The notes: generated from the sequence alone by a model not told the origin. A stretch of DNA of 64,000 nt from an uncultured Oscillospiraceae bacterium (GCA_900555015.1 USJL01000008.1:1-64000), one strand, 5' to 3'. Positions 7,367 through 16,879 are shown, numbered from the stretch's first letter. A program made the numbers and translations.

Positions 7367-7929
7367 TGAAATTAGGCTATGCTTTAACCGGTTCATTTTG
7401 TACATTTTCTAAATCAATAAACGCTTTAAAAGACCTTGTTTTAAACGGATATGATGTATATCCGATTATGAGCGAAAATGCATATAATACTGATACCAGA
7501 TTTGGTGATGCGAAGGATTTTCAAAATGAAATAATTTCTGTTACAGGTCATTCAATTATTCATAAAATTGAGCAGGCAGAACCAATCGGTCCGCAAAAAA
7601 TGCTTGATATTTTGTGTATAGTTCCTTGTACAGGAAACACTCTTGCCAAACTTTCTAACGGTATTGCAGACACTGCGGTTACTATGGCTGCTAAAAGCCA
7701 CTTGCGCAATTCAAGACCTGTTATTTTAGGCGTTTCAACTAATGATGCTTTGGGCGCTGCGGCTAAAAACATCGGCTTATTGATGAACAGTAAAAATTAT
7801 TATTTTGTTCCGTTCGGCATGGATGATTGCGTTCACAAAACAAAATCAATGGTATGCGATTTTTCACTTGTGACCGACACGGTAAATAAAGTGGCAAACG
7901 GTGAAGAAATTTTGAAAAAAATCTTCTAA
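7366..7929 (+). CDS. dpaB: Dipicolinate synthase subunit B (flavoprotein)
   Basis: A 187-residue protein of the flavoprotein family that partners DpaA in dipicolinic acid synthesis. The N terminus GYALTGSFCTFSKS, the PCTGNTLAKLSNGIADT block and the GVSTNDALG segment are characteristic. Length fits the family (about 200). It is translationally coupled to dpaA. With dpaA it is direct evidence that the organism can make heat-resistant endospores. Confidence 0.93.
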   Translation: MKLGYALTGSFCTFSKSINALKDLVLNGYDVYPIMSENAYNTDTRFGDAKDFQNEIISVTGHSIIHKIEQAEPIGPQKMLDILCIVPCTGNTLAKLSNGIADTAVTMAAKSHLRNSRPVILGVSTNDALGAAAKNIGLLMNSKNYYFVPFGMDDCVHKTKSMVCDFSLVTDTVNKVANGEEILKKIF

Positions 7930-7934
7930 AATTG

Positions 7935-7962
7935 TTGACTTTTGTATATATTTTGTTATATT
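7935..7962 (+). promoter_or_regulatory. Sigma-A promoter for potABCD
   Basis: TTGACT, a 16-bp spacer and TATATT lie about 53 bp before the potA start. Confidence 0.65.
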
Positions 7963-8015
7963 AATTCTGTTAATGATTTTTATTAATAATCGGGTTACAA
8001 AGAGGAAGTGCATAA

Positions 8016-9149
8016 TTGGAAAAAATTATTGATCTTAAGGATATAACCGTTAAATACGGTGATAATGTTGTATTAGATAAACTGAATTTATCAATTAACG
8101 AAAAAGAGTTTATAACGCTGTTAGGTTCATCAGGTTGCGGAAAAACCACAACTCTTCGTTGTATTGCCGGATTTATTGAGCCGGATGAGGGAGAAGTGGT
8201 TTTTGAAGGCAAGGTTATTAACAATCTTCCCCCTCATAAACGCAAGGTTAACACTATCTTTCAGCGCTATGCTCTTTTTTCTCATTTAAACGTATATGAA
8301 AATATTGCGTTTGGACCTGAATTGCAAAAAATGCCAAAAAATGAAATAAGAAAAACAGTTGCAGAAATGTTGGAACTTGTTAACTTAAAAGGCTTTGAAA
8401 AAAGAACTGTAGACAGCTTGTCCGGCGGTCAGCAACAGCGAGTTGCAATTGCCCGTGCGTTGGCAAATAAACCGCATGTTCTTTTATTGGATGAGCCTTT
8501 AGGCGCACTGGACCTTAAACTGCGTAAAGATATGCAAAAAGAGTTAAAAGCAATTCAAAAAAGGCTTGGCATTACGTTTATATATGTTACTCACGACCAG
8601 GAGGAAGCTCTTTCAATGAGCGACCGTGTTGTTGTTATGGACAAGGGTAAAATTCAACAAATAGGAACTCCTGAGGATATTTATAATGAACCTGTTAATG
8701 CGTTTGTTGCCGATTTTATCGGTGAATCTAATATTGTTGACGCCGTAATGATTAAAGATTATCTTGTCAGCTTTGCAGGAGTTACTTTTGAATGCCTTGA
8801 TAAAGGATTTGAACCAAACGAATTAACCGAAGCGGTTATCAGACCCGAGGATATTACTTTTTGTGAAATCGGAAAAAAAGACTCACTAACCGGTGTTATT
8901 ACGGACGTTGTGTTTAAGGGTACTTTTTTTGAAACGTTTGTTGATGTTAACGGCTTTATTTGGATGGTTCAAACTACAGAATACCATCCTGTTGGTGAAA
9001 CAGTTGCAATGTATATTGACGCTGATTCTATTCATGTTATGAAAAGAAGCGAATACAGCGGTGAATTTGGCGATTATTCAAACTTTTCAGATGAATTTGA
9101 CCATATCAATGACGCCGATTATGATTGGGAGGCTGAAAATGAAAGGTAA
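8016..9149 (+). CDS. potA: Spermidine/putrescine ABC transporter ATPase
   Basis: The 377-residue ATP-hydrolysing subunit that powers polyamine import. Walker A is GSSGCGKTT, the signature [10 protein letters not shown], Walker [13 protein letters not shown] and the switch histidine VTHDQEEA; a TOBE-type domain fills the C-terminal third. The TTG start follows AGAGGAAG at the right distance. The C-terminal 25 residues are acidic and rich in Asp, Asn and Phe. The gene overlaps potB by 11 bases. Confidence 0.93.
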   Translation: MEKIIDLKDITVKYGDNVVLDKLNLSINEKEFITLLGSSGCGKTTTLRCIAGFIEPDEGEVVFEGKVINNLPPHKRKVNTIFQRYALFSHLNVYENIAFGPELQKMPKNEIRKTVAEMLELVNLKGFEKRTVDSLSGGQQQRVAIARALANKPHVLLLDEPLGALDLKLRKDMQKELKAIQKRLGITFIYVTHDQEEALSMSDRVVVMDKGKIQQIGTPEDIYNEPVNAFVADFIGESNIVDAVMIKDYLVSFAGVTFECLDKGFEPNELTEAVIRPEDITFCEIGKKDSLTGVITDVVFKGTFFETFVDVNGFIWMVQTTEYHPVGETVAMYIDADSIHVMKRSEYSGEFGDYSNFSDEFDHINDADYDWEAENER

Positions 9150-9966
9150 GTTTTCTCAAAAATTGCTTGATAAGCCTTACTTTATTTGGGCAATTCTTTT
9201 TATTATTGCACCTCTGATTATGGTTTTGTATTATTCATTAACAGATGCCACAGGAGCATTCACTTTTAAAAATTTTACTGCCTTACCTGATTTTACGGCA
9301 ACAATTTTATTGTCTGTATTGTATGGAGTTGTTGCAACTGTTATATGCTTGTTAATCGGTTATCCCTTTGCCTATTTTTTAACGAAATTGCATCTAAACA
9401 CTCAAAAAATCTTTTTCCTCTTGGTAATGATTCCTATGTGGATGAATTTTTTAATAAGAACATATTCTTGGATGACGATTTTAGGCGATACAGGCATTAT
9501 CAACAGTTTTTTGAACCTTATCGGCTTACCTTCATTAAAACTTATAAATACAGGCGGAGCTGTTATTTTAGGCATGGTTTATAATTTTTTGCCATATATG
9601 ATTTTGCCTATTTATTCCATTCTTAATAAAATGGACCGTTCACTTGTTGAAGCAGCACAAGATTTAGGCTCAAGCAAGGCACAGGTTTTCAGAAAAGTTA
9701 TTTTGCCTTTGTCTTTACCGGGTGTTATCAGCGGAATAACAATGGTTTTTGTTCCTTGCGTTTCAACATTTTACATTACACAAAAATTAGGCGGCGGTCA
9801 AATTGTTTTAATCGGTGATGTTATCGAAACACAGTTTCAAAGTGCCAATAATTATAATTTGGGAGCAAGCCTTTCATTTGTTCTGATGATATTAATTTTA
9901 ATTTGCCTTGGCGTTATGAATTACTTTGGCGCAGATGACGACAGTGAGGGAGGAGTAGTAATATGA
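9139..9966 (+). CDS. potB: Spermidine/putrescine ABC transporter permease PotB
   Basis: A 275-residue inner-membrane permease with about six membrane segments. The ATPase-docking EAA loop is [17 protein letters not shown] followed by ILPLSLPGV. The ATG at 9139 is preferred to the longer frame beginning at 9061, because GGGAGGC lies just upstream and the protein then begins with the usual short basic segment before the first helix. It overlaps potA at its start and potC by four bases (ATGA) at its end. Confidence 0.92.
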   Translation: MKGKFSQKLLDKPYFIWAILFIIAPLIMVLYYSLTDATGAFTFKNFTALPDFTATILLSVLYGVVATVICLLIGYPFAYFLTKLHLNTQKIFFLLVMIPMWMNFLIRTYSWMTILGDTGIINSFLNLIGLPSLKLINTGGAVILGMVYNFLPYMILPIYSILNKMDRSLVEAAQDLGSSKAQVFRKVILPLSLPGVISGITMVFVPCVSTFYITQKLGGGQIVLIGDVIETQFQSANNYNLGASLSFVLMILILICLGVMNYFGADDDSEGGVVI

Positions 9967-10787
9967 AAAAGAAAAAGCTTTCTCCCGGTGCTAAAATCTA
10001 TATGTTTTTGATTTTTATATTTCTTTATGCACCTATTGTTGTTATGGCAATGTTTTCGTTTAATGAATCATCAAGCACTTATATTTTTACCGGATTTTCC
10101 ACAAAATGGTGGAATGAAATGTTTCACAATTCATCTTCAATGAGTGCTTTAAAAAACACTTTAATTCTTGCCGTGGTTTCATCAATTTTAGCAACATTGT
10201 TGGGCACAGCCGCTGCTGTCGGTATTTTTAACGGTAAAAATAAAATATATAAAAACACACTAATGACAGTAACAAATGTACCGATGATGAATCCTGAAAT
10301 AGTAACCGGTATATCAATGATGCTTTTGTTTGTTTTTGCAGGAACTCTTGTTAATAAATCAAATGTTTTAGGCTTTGGAACTTTATTAATTGCGCACATT
10401 ACTTTTTGTTTGCCTTATGTAATTTTAAATGTATTACCCAAATTAAAACAGTTTGATTATAATGTTTATGAAGCGGCTGTTGATTTGGGATGTAAGCCTG
10501 TTCACGCCTTTTTTAAAGTAGTTTTTCCAAATATCACAAGTGGAATATTTACAGGTCTTATTATGAGTTTTACGCTTTCTCTTGATGATTTTATCATTTC
10601 TTATTTTACTAACGGTCCGAGTTTCCAAACCTTGCCTATTTACATCTTTTCAATGACTAAAAAGCGTGTTAAACCCGATATGTATGCACTTTCAACGTTA
10701 ATTTTTGTTGTTATATTGGTTTTGTTGGTGTCAATGAATCTTCTTCAGTTTAGGGCTGAAAAAAAGAATAGGGGTGAGCATAAATGA
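9963..10787 (+). CDS. potC: Spermidine/putrescine ABC transporter permease PotC
   Basis: The second, 274-residue permease of the transporter. Its EAA loop reads EAAVDLGCKPVHAFFKV then VFPNI, and the early MFSFNESSS segment is typical of PotC. It starts within the stop of potB (ATGA overlap) and ends four bases inside potD, so all four transporter genes are tightly coupled. Confidence 0.92.
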   Translation: MKKKKLSPGAKIYMFLIFIFLYAPIVVMAMFSFNESSSTYIFTGFSTKWWNEMFHNSSSMSALKNTLILAVVSSILATLLGTAAAVGIFNGKNKIYKNTLMTVTNVPMMNPEIVTGISMMLLFVFAGTLVNKSNVLGFGTLLIAHITFCLPYVILNVLPKLKQFDYNVYEAAVDLGCKPVHAFFKVVFPNITSGIFTGLIMSFTLSLDDFIISYFTNGPSFQTLPIYIFSMTKKRVKPDMYALSTLIFVVILVLLVSMNLLQFRAEKKNRGEHK

Positions 10788-12040
10788 AAAAAATATTAAG
10801 TTTTTTATTAACATTTGTTTTAGTTATTGCTCCAACCTATTTAATTGCTTATGCCGATGATGAAGTTTTCACCGACGAACAAATTGAATATTATAAGAAC
10901 TTAGGGCTTCAGGGAACAACAATTAATGTTTACAACTGGGGTGAATATATTTCCGACGGCGGCGACGGATCTATGGATGTTGTTTCGGAGTTTGAACGGC
11001 TTACAGGCGCAAAGGTTAATTATACTAATTTTGAATCAAATGAAAATATGTATTCAAAACTTGCCGGCGGCGGAGTTTCTTATGATGTTATTGTTCCAAG
11101 CGATTATATGATTTCAAGATTGGTTAATGAAGATATGTTGCTTGAAATTGATTGGGACAATGTGCCTAATATTAATTTAATTAGTGATGAATATAAAAAT
11201 TTATATTTTGACCCGGAACAAAAGTATTCTATTTGCTATAATGTAGGTACAACCGTACTTATTTATAACACAAAGCTTGTTAAAGAAAAACCAAAAAGTT
11301 GGTCTGTTTTGTGGGATGAACAATATAAAAATCAAGTTTTAATGTTTAATAATTCTCGTGATGCCTTTGCCATTGCACAAGCTATGTTAGGTCAAAGTTT
11401 AAACACAACAAATGAACAGGATTGGCAGGATGCCGCCGAATTGCTCGCAAAACAAAAAGACGCAGTTTCTCCTGTTTATGTTATGGATGAAGTGTTTAAT
11501 TTAATGGAAAGCGGTGAATACGCTTTTGCAACTTATTACGCCGGCGATTATGTTTTAATGTGTGAAAATAATGAGGATTTGGATTATTGTTTTCCTGAAG
11601 AAGGCGTAAATATATTTTATGATGCTTTTTGTATTCCAAAATGTTCGCAAAACAAGAGAGGTGCCGAAGCGTTTATTAACTTTATGCAGGAACCTCAGGT
11701 TGCCTTGGAAAATTCAGAATATATTTATTATGCATCGCCTAATATAAGCGTGCGTAATAATGAAGAAAGCTCATTATATATGAATGAAGCCGTATATCCG
11801 GAAATTATGCCAAACGGTCAGTATTTTGATAATTTGCCGCAAAACATTTTGGAATTGCAGTCTAATTTATGGACTAAAGTTAAAAGTGGAAATTTATCAA
11901 ATGAAAGCGAATCACAAAAAAGAAAAATATATACAGAATCCGCTGTGTTAGGCGGAGTAATTATAATTTTTGTTATATCAAAAATTATTAGCAACGCAAA
12001 AAAAAGAAAAATAGAGGATTTAAGTGATTTATATGATTAA
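10784..12040 (+). CDS. potD: Polyamine-binding protein PotD with C-terminal membrane anchor
   Basis: A 418-residue extracytoplasmic substrate-binding protein of the PotABCD importer. Residues 1-24 form a Sec signal ending AYA, with no lipobox cysteine. The binding fold begins at NVYNWGEYISDG and includes YDVIVPSDYMISRL and YYAGDYVLM. Unlike usual Gram-positive PotD lipoproteins it has a hydrophobic helix near 384-402 followed by a basic, then acidic tail (KKRKIEDLSDLYD), which should anchor it by its C terminus. It overlaps both potC and the phosphatase gene that follows. Confidence 0.9.
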   Translation: MKKILSFLLTFVLVIAPTYLIAYADDEVFTDEQIEYYKNLGLQGTTINVYNWGEYISDGGDGSMDVVSEFERLTGAKVNYTNFESNENMYSKLAGGGVSYDVIVPSDYMISRLVNEDMLLEIDWDNVPNINLISDEYKNLYFDPEQKYSICYNVGTTVLIYNTKLVKEKPKSWSVLWDEQYKNQVLMFNNSRDAFAIAQAMLGQSLNTTNEQDWQDAAELLAKQKDAVSPVYVMDEVFNLMESGEYAFATYYAGDYVLMCENNEDLDYCFPEEGVNIFYDAFCIPKCSQNKRGAEAFINFMQEPQVALENSEYIYYASPNISVRNNEESSLYMNEAVYPEIMPNGQYFDNLPQNILELQSNLWTKVKSGNLSNESESQKRKIYTESAVLGGVIIIFVISKIISNAKKRKIEDLSDLYD

Positions 12041-12701
12041 ATGTATTATTTTTGATTTAGACGGAACGCTTGTTGAAACTATTGATGATTTAGGACTTGC
12101 TTGTGATTATTTACTAAAAGAAAAGGGAATTAAGCCTAAATGGACTAAAGCAGATTATAAACAATTTGTTGGAAATGGGGCGAAATTACTTGTTGAGCGA
12201 GCTTTTGAAGGTAAACTCAGCCCCGAAGAGTTAGAAGAACAGTACGAGTTATTTAAGATTAAATATAATGAAATTAAGCTTGATAACGCATATGCTTACG
12301 AAGGCATGAAAGATGTAGTTAATACATTTAAACAAAATGGGTTTAAAGTAGCCGTTTGTACAAATAAACCAAATACAGCAGCTGTTGATATGGTTAAAAC
12401 ATTGTACGGTAAAGATACTTTTGATTACATATTAGGCGCAACGGACGATGTTGCCAAAAAGCCAAACACAGAAATGCCGAATGTTATATTGAAACATTTA
12501 AACATTAAACCAAATGAGTGCGTATGGGTAGGCGACAGCAGTGTAGATATTGAAACTGCAAAAAATTTAGGCTGTGAAAGCATAGCCGTTACTTGGGGAT
12601 TTAGACCTTTTTCCGAGCTTTTCAAATGCTATCCGACGGTAATTGTTGATAAACCAAAAGAAATTTTAAATTTTTTCAATTTAGTTATTGACAAACAGTG
12701 A
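12024..12701 (+). CDS. gph: HAD phosphatase, phosphoglycolate phosphatase type
   Basis: A 225-residue HAD hydrolase with motif I FDLDGTLVE, motif II region VCTNKP and motif IV WVGDSSVDIETAKN, close to phosphoglycolate phosphatases; the natural substrate is not certain. The GTG at 12024 is taken because AGAGGA is five bases upstream; an ATG at 12033 would give the common MIKCIIFDLDG start but lies 14 bases from the site. It overlaps potD by 17 bases and so is probably the last gene of the pot operon. The -35 box of the tRNA-Leu promoter lies within its last codons. Confidence 0.8.
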   Translation: MIYMIKCIIFDLDGTLVETIDDLGLACDYLLKEKGIKPKWTKADYKQFVGNGAKLLVERAFEGKLSPEELEEQYELFKIKYNEIKLDNAYAYEGMKDVVNTFKQNGFKVAVCTNKPNTAAVDMVKTLYGKDTFDYILGATDDVAKKPNTEMPNVILKHLNIKPNECVWVGDSSVDIETAKNLGCESIAVTWGFRPFSELFKCYPTVIVDKPKEILNFFNLVIDKQ

Positions 12702-12716
12702 TTCATCTGTTATAAT
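12688..12716 (+). promoter_or_regulatory. Promoter of tRNA-Leu(GAG)
   Basis: TTGACA, a 17-bp spacer and TATAAT form a perfect sigma-A promoter. It begins inside the 3' end of the phosphatase gene. Confidence 0.85.
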
Positions 12717-12730
12717 CCATATCGTTGTAA

Positions 12731-12815
12731 GCGAGAGTGGCGGAATCGGCAGACGCGCACGTTTGAGGGGCGTGTGGGGCGACTCGTACGGGTTCAAGTC
12801 CCGTCTCTCGCACCA
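12731..12815 (+). tRNA. tRNA-Leu(GAG)
   Basis: The acceptor stem GCGAGAG/CTCTCGC is followed by A and an encoded CCA. The anticodon loop TTGAGGG on stem CACGT/GCGTG gives anticodon GAG. The long variable arm (GGGGCGACTCGTAC region) and GGTTCAAGTCC T arm fit tRNA-Leu. Confidence 0.95.
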
Positions 12816-12817
12816 AG

Positions 12818-12855
12818 AGTAGCTATTTCCATTTGGATTTAGCTACTTTTTTTAT
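12818..12855 (+). terminator. Terminator after tRNA-Leu(GAG)
   Basis: AGTAGCTA pairs with TAGCTACT across a 14-nt loop and is followed by a run of Ts. Confidence 0.8.
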
Positions 12856-12879
12856 TATTTTTTGCTTGAAGGTGATTTT

Positions 12880-13848
12880 TTGAATTTAATAACGCCTGTA
12901 TTTTATAAAAATTTTAAGTGCATAGCGGGTGCTTGCCCCGATTCCTGTTGCCAAGGTTGGGAAGTAGACGCCGATAGTGAATCCCTTAAGTATTACGAAA
13001 CGTTGACAGGGGATATTTCAAACAGAATTAAAAGGGTTCTTGATAAAGATGAATTTGGAAATACTGTTTTCAGGTTAACAAGTAAAAAAAGATGTCCGTT
13101 TTTAAATAATGATAATCTTTGTGATATGCATATTGCAATCGGCGGCGAGCATACGCCTTTTACTTGCAGAACTTTTCCTCGTTTTATTAATTACTACGGC
13201 TCAAATAAAGAAATGGGTATTTCTTTTTCTTGCCCCGTTGCTGCTGAAATGATGTGGAATTTTAAAGATGATTTTACTTTTGATTCAGTACAAATAGATG
13301 AACCGCCTCAACTAAATGATATTGACGGTTTGCTGTATTTAAAATTAATTGATGCAAGAAAAAAAGCATATAATATTGTAACTGATAAATCTGTTGATAT
13401 AAAAATACGTTTGCTTAAACTTCTTGAAAATGCAGTTCTTTTGCAAAATGAAATAGAGGCTTATACAGACGGTTTTGATAATATTTCATTTAAAGAAGCG
13501 TTTACTAACCCTGAGGTTATAAATAACGAGTGGGTTCAAAAAGTGAACAGTTCTCAATTCGTTCCTAATATTAAAAATAATAAATCTAATGAAAATATCG
13601 CTATGTATTTCTTGTTTAGATATTTTTTAACTGCTGTTTATGATTATGATGTTCTTTCAAAAGTTAAAATGGCAATTGTAGGCACTTTGATTCCCGGATT
13701 TTTCGGTGAGGATGATTGGACAATACATCTTTGGAGTAAAGAAACCGAACACAGTGATGTTAATATGAACAGATATAATGATCTTTTAAAAAGTGCCTAT
13801 TGTTTTTCTGTTAAAAATTTAAAAAGTATATTAAAAAAAGGAGAGTAA
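12880..13848 (+). CDS. fliB: FliB-like flagellin lysine-N-methylase family protein
   Basis: A 322-residue protein with the FliB hallmark cysteine cluster near its N terminus (C14-x4-C19-x3-C23-C24, FKCIAGACPDSCCQGW) and further conserved cysteines in KKRCPF, NLCDMH and FTCRTFPR, probably binding an iron-sulfur cluster or metal. FliB methylates lysines of flagellin in enterobacteria, but this family is common in Firmicutes without a proven substrate. The TTG at 12880 follows AAGGTGA; an earlier in-frame TTG at 12862 lacks a site. No flagellar gene lies in the window. Confidence 0.78.
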   Translation: MNLITPVFYKNFKCIAGACPDSCCQGWEVDADSESLKYYETLTGDISNRIKRVLDKDEFGNTVFRLTSKKRCPFLNNDNLCDMHIAIGGEHTPFTCRTFPRFINYYGSNKEMGISFSCPVAAEMMWNFKDDFTFDSVQIDEPPQLNDIDGLLYLKLIDARKKAYNIVTDKSVDIKIRLLKLLENAVLLQNEIEAYTDGFDNISFKEAFTNPEVINNEWVQKVNSSQFVPNIKNNKSNENIAMYFLFRYFLTAVYDYDVLSKVKMAIVGTLIPGFFGEDDWTIHLWSKETEHSDVNMNRYNDLLKSAYCFSVKNLKSILKKGE

Positions 13849-13862
13849 TTACTCTCCTTTTT
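13835..13862. terminator. Bidirectional terminator, perfect 28-bp palindrome
   Basis: A perfect palindrome centred on AGTAATTACT with GGAGAG/CTCTCC arms is flanked by A5 and T5. It overlaps the stop codon of the FliB-like gene and separates it from the convergent ROK gene. Confidence 0.85.
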
Positions 13863-13864
13863 CT

Positions 13865-14746
13865 TTATAATTTTGACGCTTCGTAAGCAACGCCCATTAA
13901 ACCGGCATCATTTCCCAATTTTGTTTTAACTATATTTACTTTTCTGAAATTGTCCATTAACTGCTTATAAATTTTTCTGTCAATCAAATCAATAATGTAG
14001 TCTTCATTTAATATTCCGCCTCCCAAAACAATAAGCGGGGGATTGAAGCAGTATATTAAACTGATTAATCCGAGTATTATTTCATCAATCCACGAATCAA
14101 TTACATGACGAATTTCAATATTATTAAAATTTTCTTCGTTGAATATTTCAAATCCGTTCAGCTTTTTGCCCGTAACTTTTTCCACTGCGTTAACAAGTGC
14201 TTTAGCTGAAGCATATTGTTCAAAGCAACCCTCTCCGCCGCAGGTACATGCTCTGCCTCCGGCATGGGTTATAATATGCCCGAATTCGCCGGCAGATGAG
14301 TCTGCACCCTTGTAAAGTTTATTGTTTAAATAAATTGCACCGCCGATTCCGGTACCAAACGTTAATTCAATAAAATCGCTTGCTTCTTTTGCAGCGCCGA
14401 ATTTTGCTTCACCAATAGCTGCAGCATTAACATCGTTTTCAACAAATGTTTTAATTCCGGTTTTTGATTCAACAATTTTTTTAACCATCATTCCGGTGTA
14501 ATACGGAATATTGTCTGTAGAATAAACAACTATTCCGTTTTCTGAATCAACTTGACCTGCCGTACTTATGGCAACTCTGTCTATATCATTATACGATTCA
14601 ATAATTTCAATTACCTTATTGATTATGTGCTGACCTCCTTGCTTGGCGTCAGTAGGAATCGATTTTTTATCTGATAATTCAAAGTTTTCATTGCATATAG
14701 CGTATTTTATATTTGTTCCGCCTATATCAAAAGTCAAAATTTGCAT
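13865..14746 (-). CDS. ROK family sugar kinase
   Basis: A 293-residue cytosolic kinase that probably phosphorylates glucose or a related hexose. The ATP site begins DIGGTNIKYAI, ENDVNAAAIGEA holds the catalytic Asp, TFGTGIGG is the second phosphate loop, and the ROK zinc motif is CTCGGEGCFEQYAS. The adjacent EFGHIITH supplies the zinc histidine. The ATG follows GGAG. It is a single gene, convergent with the FliB-like gene, with no sugar transporter next to it. Glucokinase is the best guess; an N-acetylmannosamine or fructose kinase cannot be excluded. Confidence 0.88.
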   Translation of the reverse strand: MQILTFDIGGTNIKYAICNENFELSDKKSIPTDAKQGGQHIINKVIEIIESYNDIDRVAISTAGQVDSENGIVVYSTDNIPYYTGMMVKKIVESKTGIKTFVENDVNAAAIGEAKFGAAKEASDFIELTFGTGIGGAIYLNNKLYKGADSSAGEFGHIITHAGGRACTCGGEGCFEQYASAKALVNAVEKVTGKKLNGFEIFNEENFNNIEIRHVIDSWIDEIILGLISLIYCFNPPLIVLGGGILNEDYIIDLIDRKIYKQLMDNFRKVNIVKTKLGNDAGLMGVAYEASKL

Positions 14747-14778
14747 ATTTTCAACTCCTTAATTCACTTAATATCTAA

Positions 14779-14807
14779 ATTATATCAACGGGGTATTTGA
14801 ATTTCAA
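14779..14807 (-). promoter_or_regulatory. Sigma-A promoter for the ROK kinase gene
   Basis: On the minus strand TTGAAA, a 17-bp spacer and TATAAT lie about 33 bp before the ATG. Confidence 0.75.
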
Positions 14808-14878
14808 TATTTATTGAAAAAAAGTTTATTTTATGTTAGTATATAATAAAATTATTGATTGAAGACGGAGAATATGAA

Positions 14879-15511
14879 ATGTCTGAAGAATTAGAACAAA
14901 AATTAGACAGTCCTTTGGTTGTTCATAAACCTAATGATGCTTCATTTCAAGACAGTACAAATGAAGTTGATGTAAATATTACACATATTGAAGAGGATTC
15001 TGCTACTCTTGAAAGGCACAGATTTAAAAAAGTTAAGAAAAAGAAAAAGTTTCCCTACGGTGTTATCATTGTTGTAATAATAGTTGCTGTTGTTGCCGCA
15101 CTTTACTATAAGGGTATTATTCCTAATTTTATTAAAAAAGAAAGTACCACGGCCGCGGATAATGATGTTTCGCAGTCTTCTACCGAAGTTAATAAATTTG
15201 AAGGAATTATTACTGTAAAGGGAACGTATTTGTTTTACGAAGGTCAAGAAATAAGTGGTTCTGAGGCATTAATTGATAAGATTAAATACCTTGATACTTC
15301 TAAAAAATTTATTGTTCAAGACGAAAACGCAGACAGCACATTTTTAAATAACGAAATTTTGCCTGTTTTGGCAGAATACGGTATTAATTATGAAGTTAAA
15401 CACATTATTTCAAGCGGTTTGATGAGTGCCGAAGAAACGACAACATCTACAACTGCTGTTCCTTCAGAAACAACAACTCAGCCTGTAAATGAAAATACCG
15501 ATTCGGAATAA
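14879..15511 (+). CDS. Single-pass membrane protein, possible ExbD-like outer domain
   Basis: A 210-residue protein of unknown function. Residues 1-58 are cytoplasmic and end in a strongly basic run (RFKKVKKKKKFPYG). A membrane helix spans about 59-78, then comes a Ser/Thr linker and a globular domain at about 105-175. Its pattern (ITVKGTYLFYEGQEI, FIVQDENADSTFLNNEILPV, LAEYGINYEV) recalls the ExbD/TolR periplasmic fold, by inference only. The tail is Thr/Ser-rich (EETTTSTTAVPSETTTQ). The ATG at 14879 follows CGGAG; the TTG at 14855 has no site. The next gene starts five bases later. Confidence 0.7.
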   Translation: MSEELEQKLDSPLVVHKPNDASFQDSTNEVDVNITHIEEDSATLERHRFKKVKKKKKFPYGVIIVVIIVAVVAALYYKGIIPNFIKKESTTAADNDVSQSSTEVNKFEGIITVKGTYLFYEGQEISGSEALIDKIKYLDTSKKFIVQDENADSTFLNNEILPVLAEYGINYEVKHIISSGLMSAEETTTSTTAVPSETTTQPVNENTDSE

Positions 15512-15515
15512 TATT

Positions 15516-16373
15516 ATGAATTTTGAATTGCTTAACCATATTGATTTAGACGAATATTTAGTAAAAGAAATTACTGACCTTGCCGCTAATGACGAGGTCG
15601 GTATTTTGCATTGCCGGGATTTATTGCTTAACGGTGATTTAAATAAGTTGGCTAAAAAATCTTCCGCAATGAAGCTTGCCGCTACGCTTAAAGCCGCAGA
15701 AATTACGCATAAAAAATATAAGGAAAAGCAAATAAGTGATGAAATATTTTATGACACATTCAGCGACATAAAAATTTGGTGTGAAAATTGCAATAATAAA
15801 GGGTTGGAAAACATTAATTGGCTGAAAAATCATATAAATTTTGAATTGTTTAAAATCGGAAGACTTCAGTATCAATTATTTAAATTGAATAACCCTCGTT
15901 TAAATTATAATAAGCTTCCCGTATCTTACGGTGAAAACGTAATTTACGTTCATATTCCTCAAGGAGAAAAATTAGATTATAACGCTTGTTTAAATTCATT
16001 ATCTTTTGCAAATAATTTTTTTGAAAAATACTTTTCCGAATTTAATTACAGCTATTATTTTTGCGAAAGTTGGCTTTTGTTTGACGGTAATAAACTTTTT
16101 ATGGATAAAGATTCAAATATATTAAAATTTGCAGATTTATTTAATGTTCATTACTCCATAAATGACGAAAAACAGGAATTTGAAAGAATATTCGGCTTTG
16201 ATAAAAATATATGTAAAATTGCAAAACGCAGGCGTTTTTATAAAAATAAAAGCGATATAAACAGGTTACCCGAGTTTACATCGCTTCAAAAAAATGCAAA
16301 AGAATATTTAATTAATAACGGCAGGTTCGGTGAGGGAATAGGAACAATTCCCAAATCAAAGTATATTAAATGA
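15516..16373 (+). CDS. GNAT-like acyltransferase domain protein (NAT_N/GNAT_C type)
   Basis: A 285-residue protein matching, from memory, the two-domain family of an N-terminal helical NAT_N-like part and a C-terminal GNAT-like part. Landmarks are [20 protein letters not shown] at about residue 147, the CESWLLF block near 186, [10 protein letters not shown], and [11 protein letters not shown] at the end. The acyl substrate is unknown. The ATG at 15516 lies five bases after the preceding stop; an earlier ATG at 15489 would overlap that gene. It converges on rnhA with an 8-base overlap of coding ends. Confidence 0.68.
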   Translation: MNFELLNHIDLDEYLVKEITDLAANDEVGILHCRDLLLNGDLNKLAKKSSAMKLAATLKAAEITHKKYKEKQISDEIFYDTFSDIKIWCENCNNKGLENINWLKNHINFELFKIGRLQYQLFKLNNPRLNYNKLPVSYGENVIYVHIPQGEKLDYNACLNSLSFANNFFEKYFSEFNYSYYFCESWLLFDGNKLFMDKDSNILKFADLFNVHYSINDEKQEFERIFGFDKNICKIAKRRRFYKNKSDINRLPEFTSLQKNAKEYLINNGRFGEGIGTIPKSKYIK

Positions 16374-16803
16374 TTTTATTGTATTCGCCTACTGCCAATT
16401 CATCACAGCGTTCATTGTATTTGTGCCCGTTATGGCCTTTTACCCAAACAAACTCAACGTTGTGTTTATCTAAAATATCTAAAAGTTGTTCCCACAAATC
16501 AACATTTAAGGCAGGCTTTTTGTCTGCCTTTTTCCATCCGTTTTTTTCCCAAGAAAATACCCAACGCTTATTGATAGCATCGCAAACATATTTTGAATCA
16601 GTTGTAAGAGTTACATTACAAGGTTCTTTAAGGCATTTAAGTGCTTCAATAACGGCTGTTAGCTCCATTCTGTTGTTTGTGGTTTCTTTTTCACCGCCGC
16701 TTATTTCTTTTTCGGTACCTTTGTAAACAAGAACTGCTGCCCAGCCGCCTTTGCCGGGGTTTCCGCTGCAGGCACCGTCTGTATAAATTTCTACATTTTT
16801 CAT
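16366..16803 (-). CDS. rnhA: Ribonuclease HI
   Basis: A 145-residue RNase H1 that degrades the RNA of RNA:DNA hybrids. All four catalytic acids are visible: D9 (YTDGAC), E47 (NRMEL), D69 (TTDSKY) and D134 (RCDELA). [11 protein letters not shown] is the usual C-terminal block. The ATG at 16803 is chosen because GAGGT lies seven bases upstream; longer in-frame starts at 16809 and 16878 do not fit. The window also holds rnhB at 37000, so both RNase H classes are present. Confidence 0.95.
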   Translation of the reverse strand: MKNVEIYTDGACSGNPGKGGWAAVLVYKGTEKEISGGEKETTNNRMELTAVIEALKCLKEPCNVTLTTDSKYVCDAINKRWVFSWEKNGWKKADKKPALNVDLWEQLLDILDKHNVEFVWVKGHNGHKYNERCDELAVGEYNKII

Positions 16804-16879
16804 AATCATTACCTCAATGTGGTATATTTTATCATCATTTATGGCAATAATCAATACAGTTAAATTATTTCTGTTCAAC

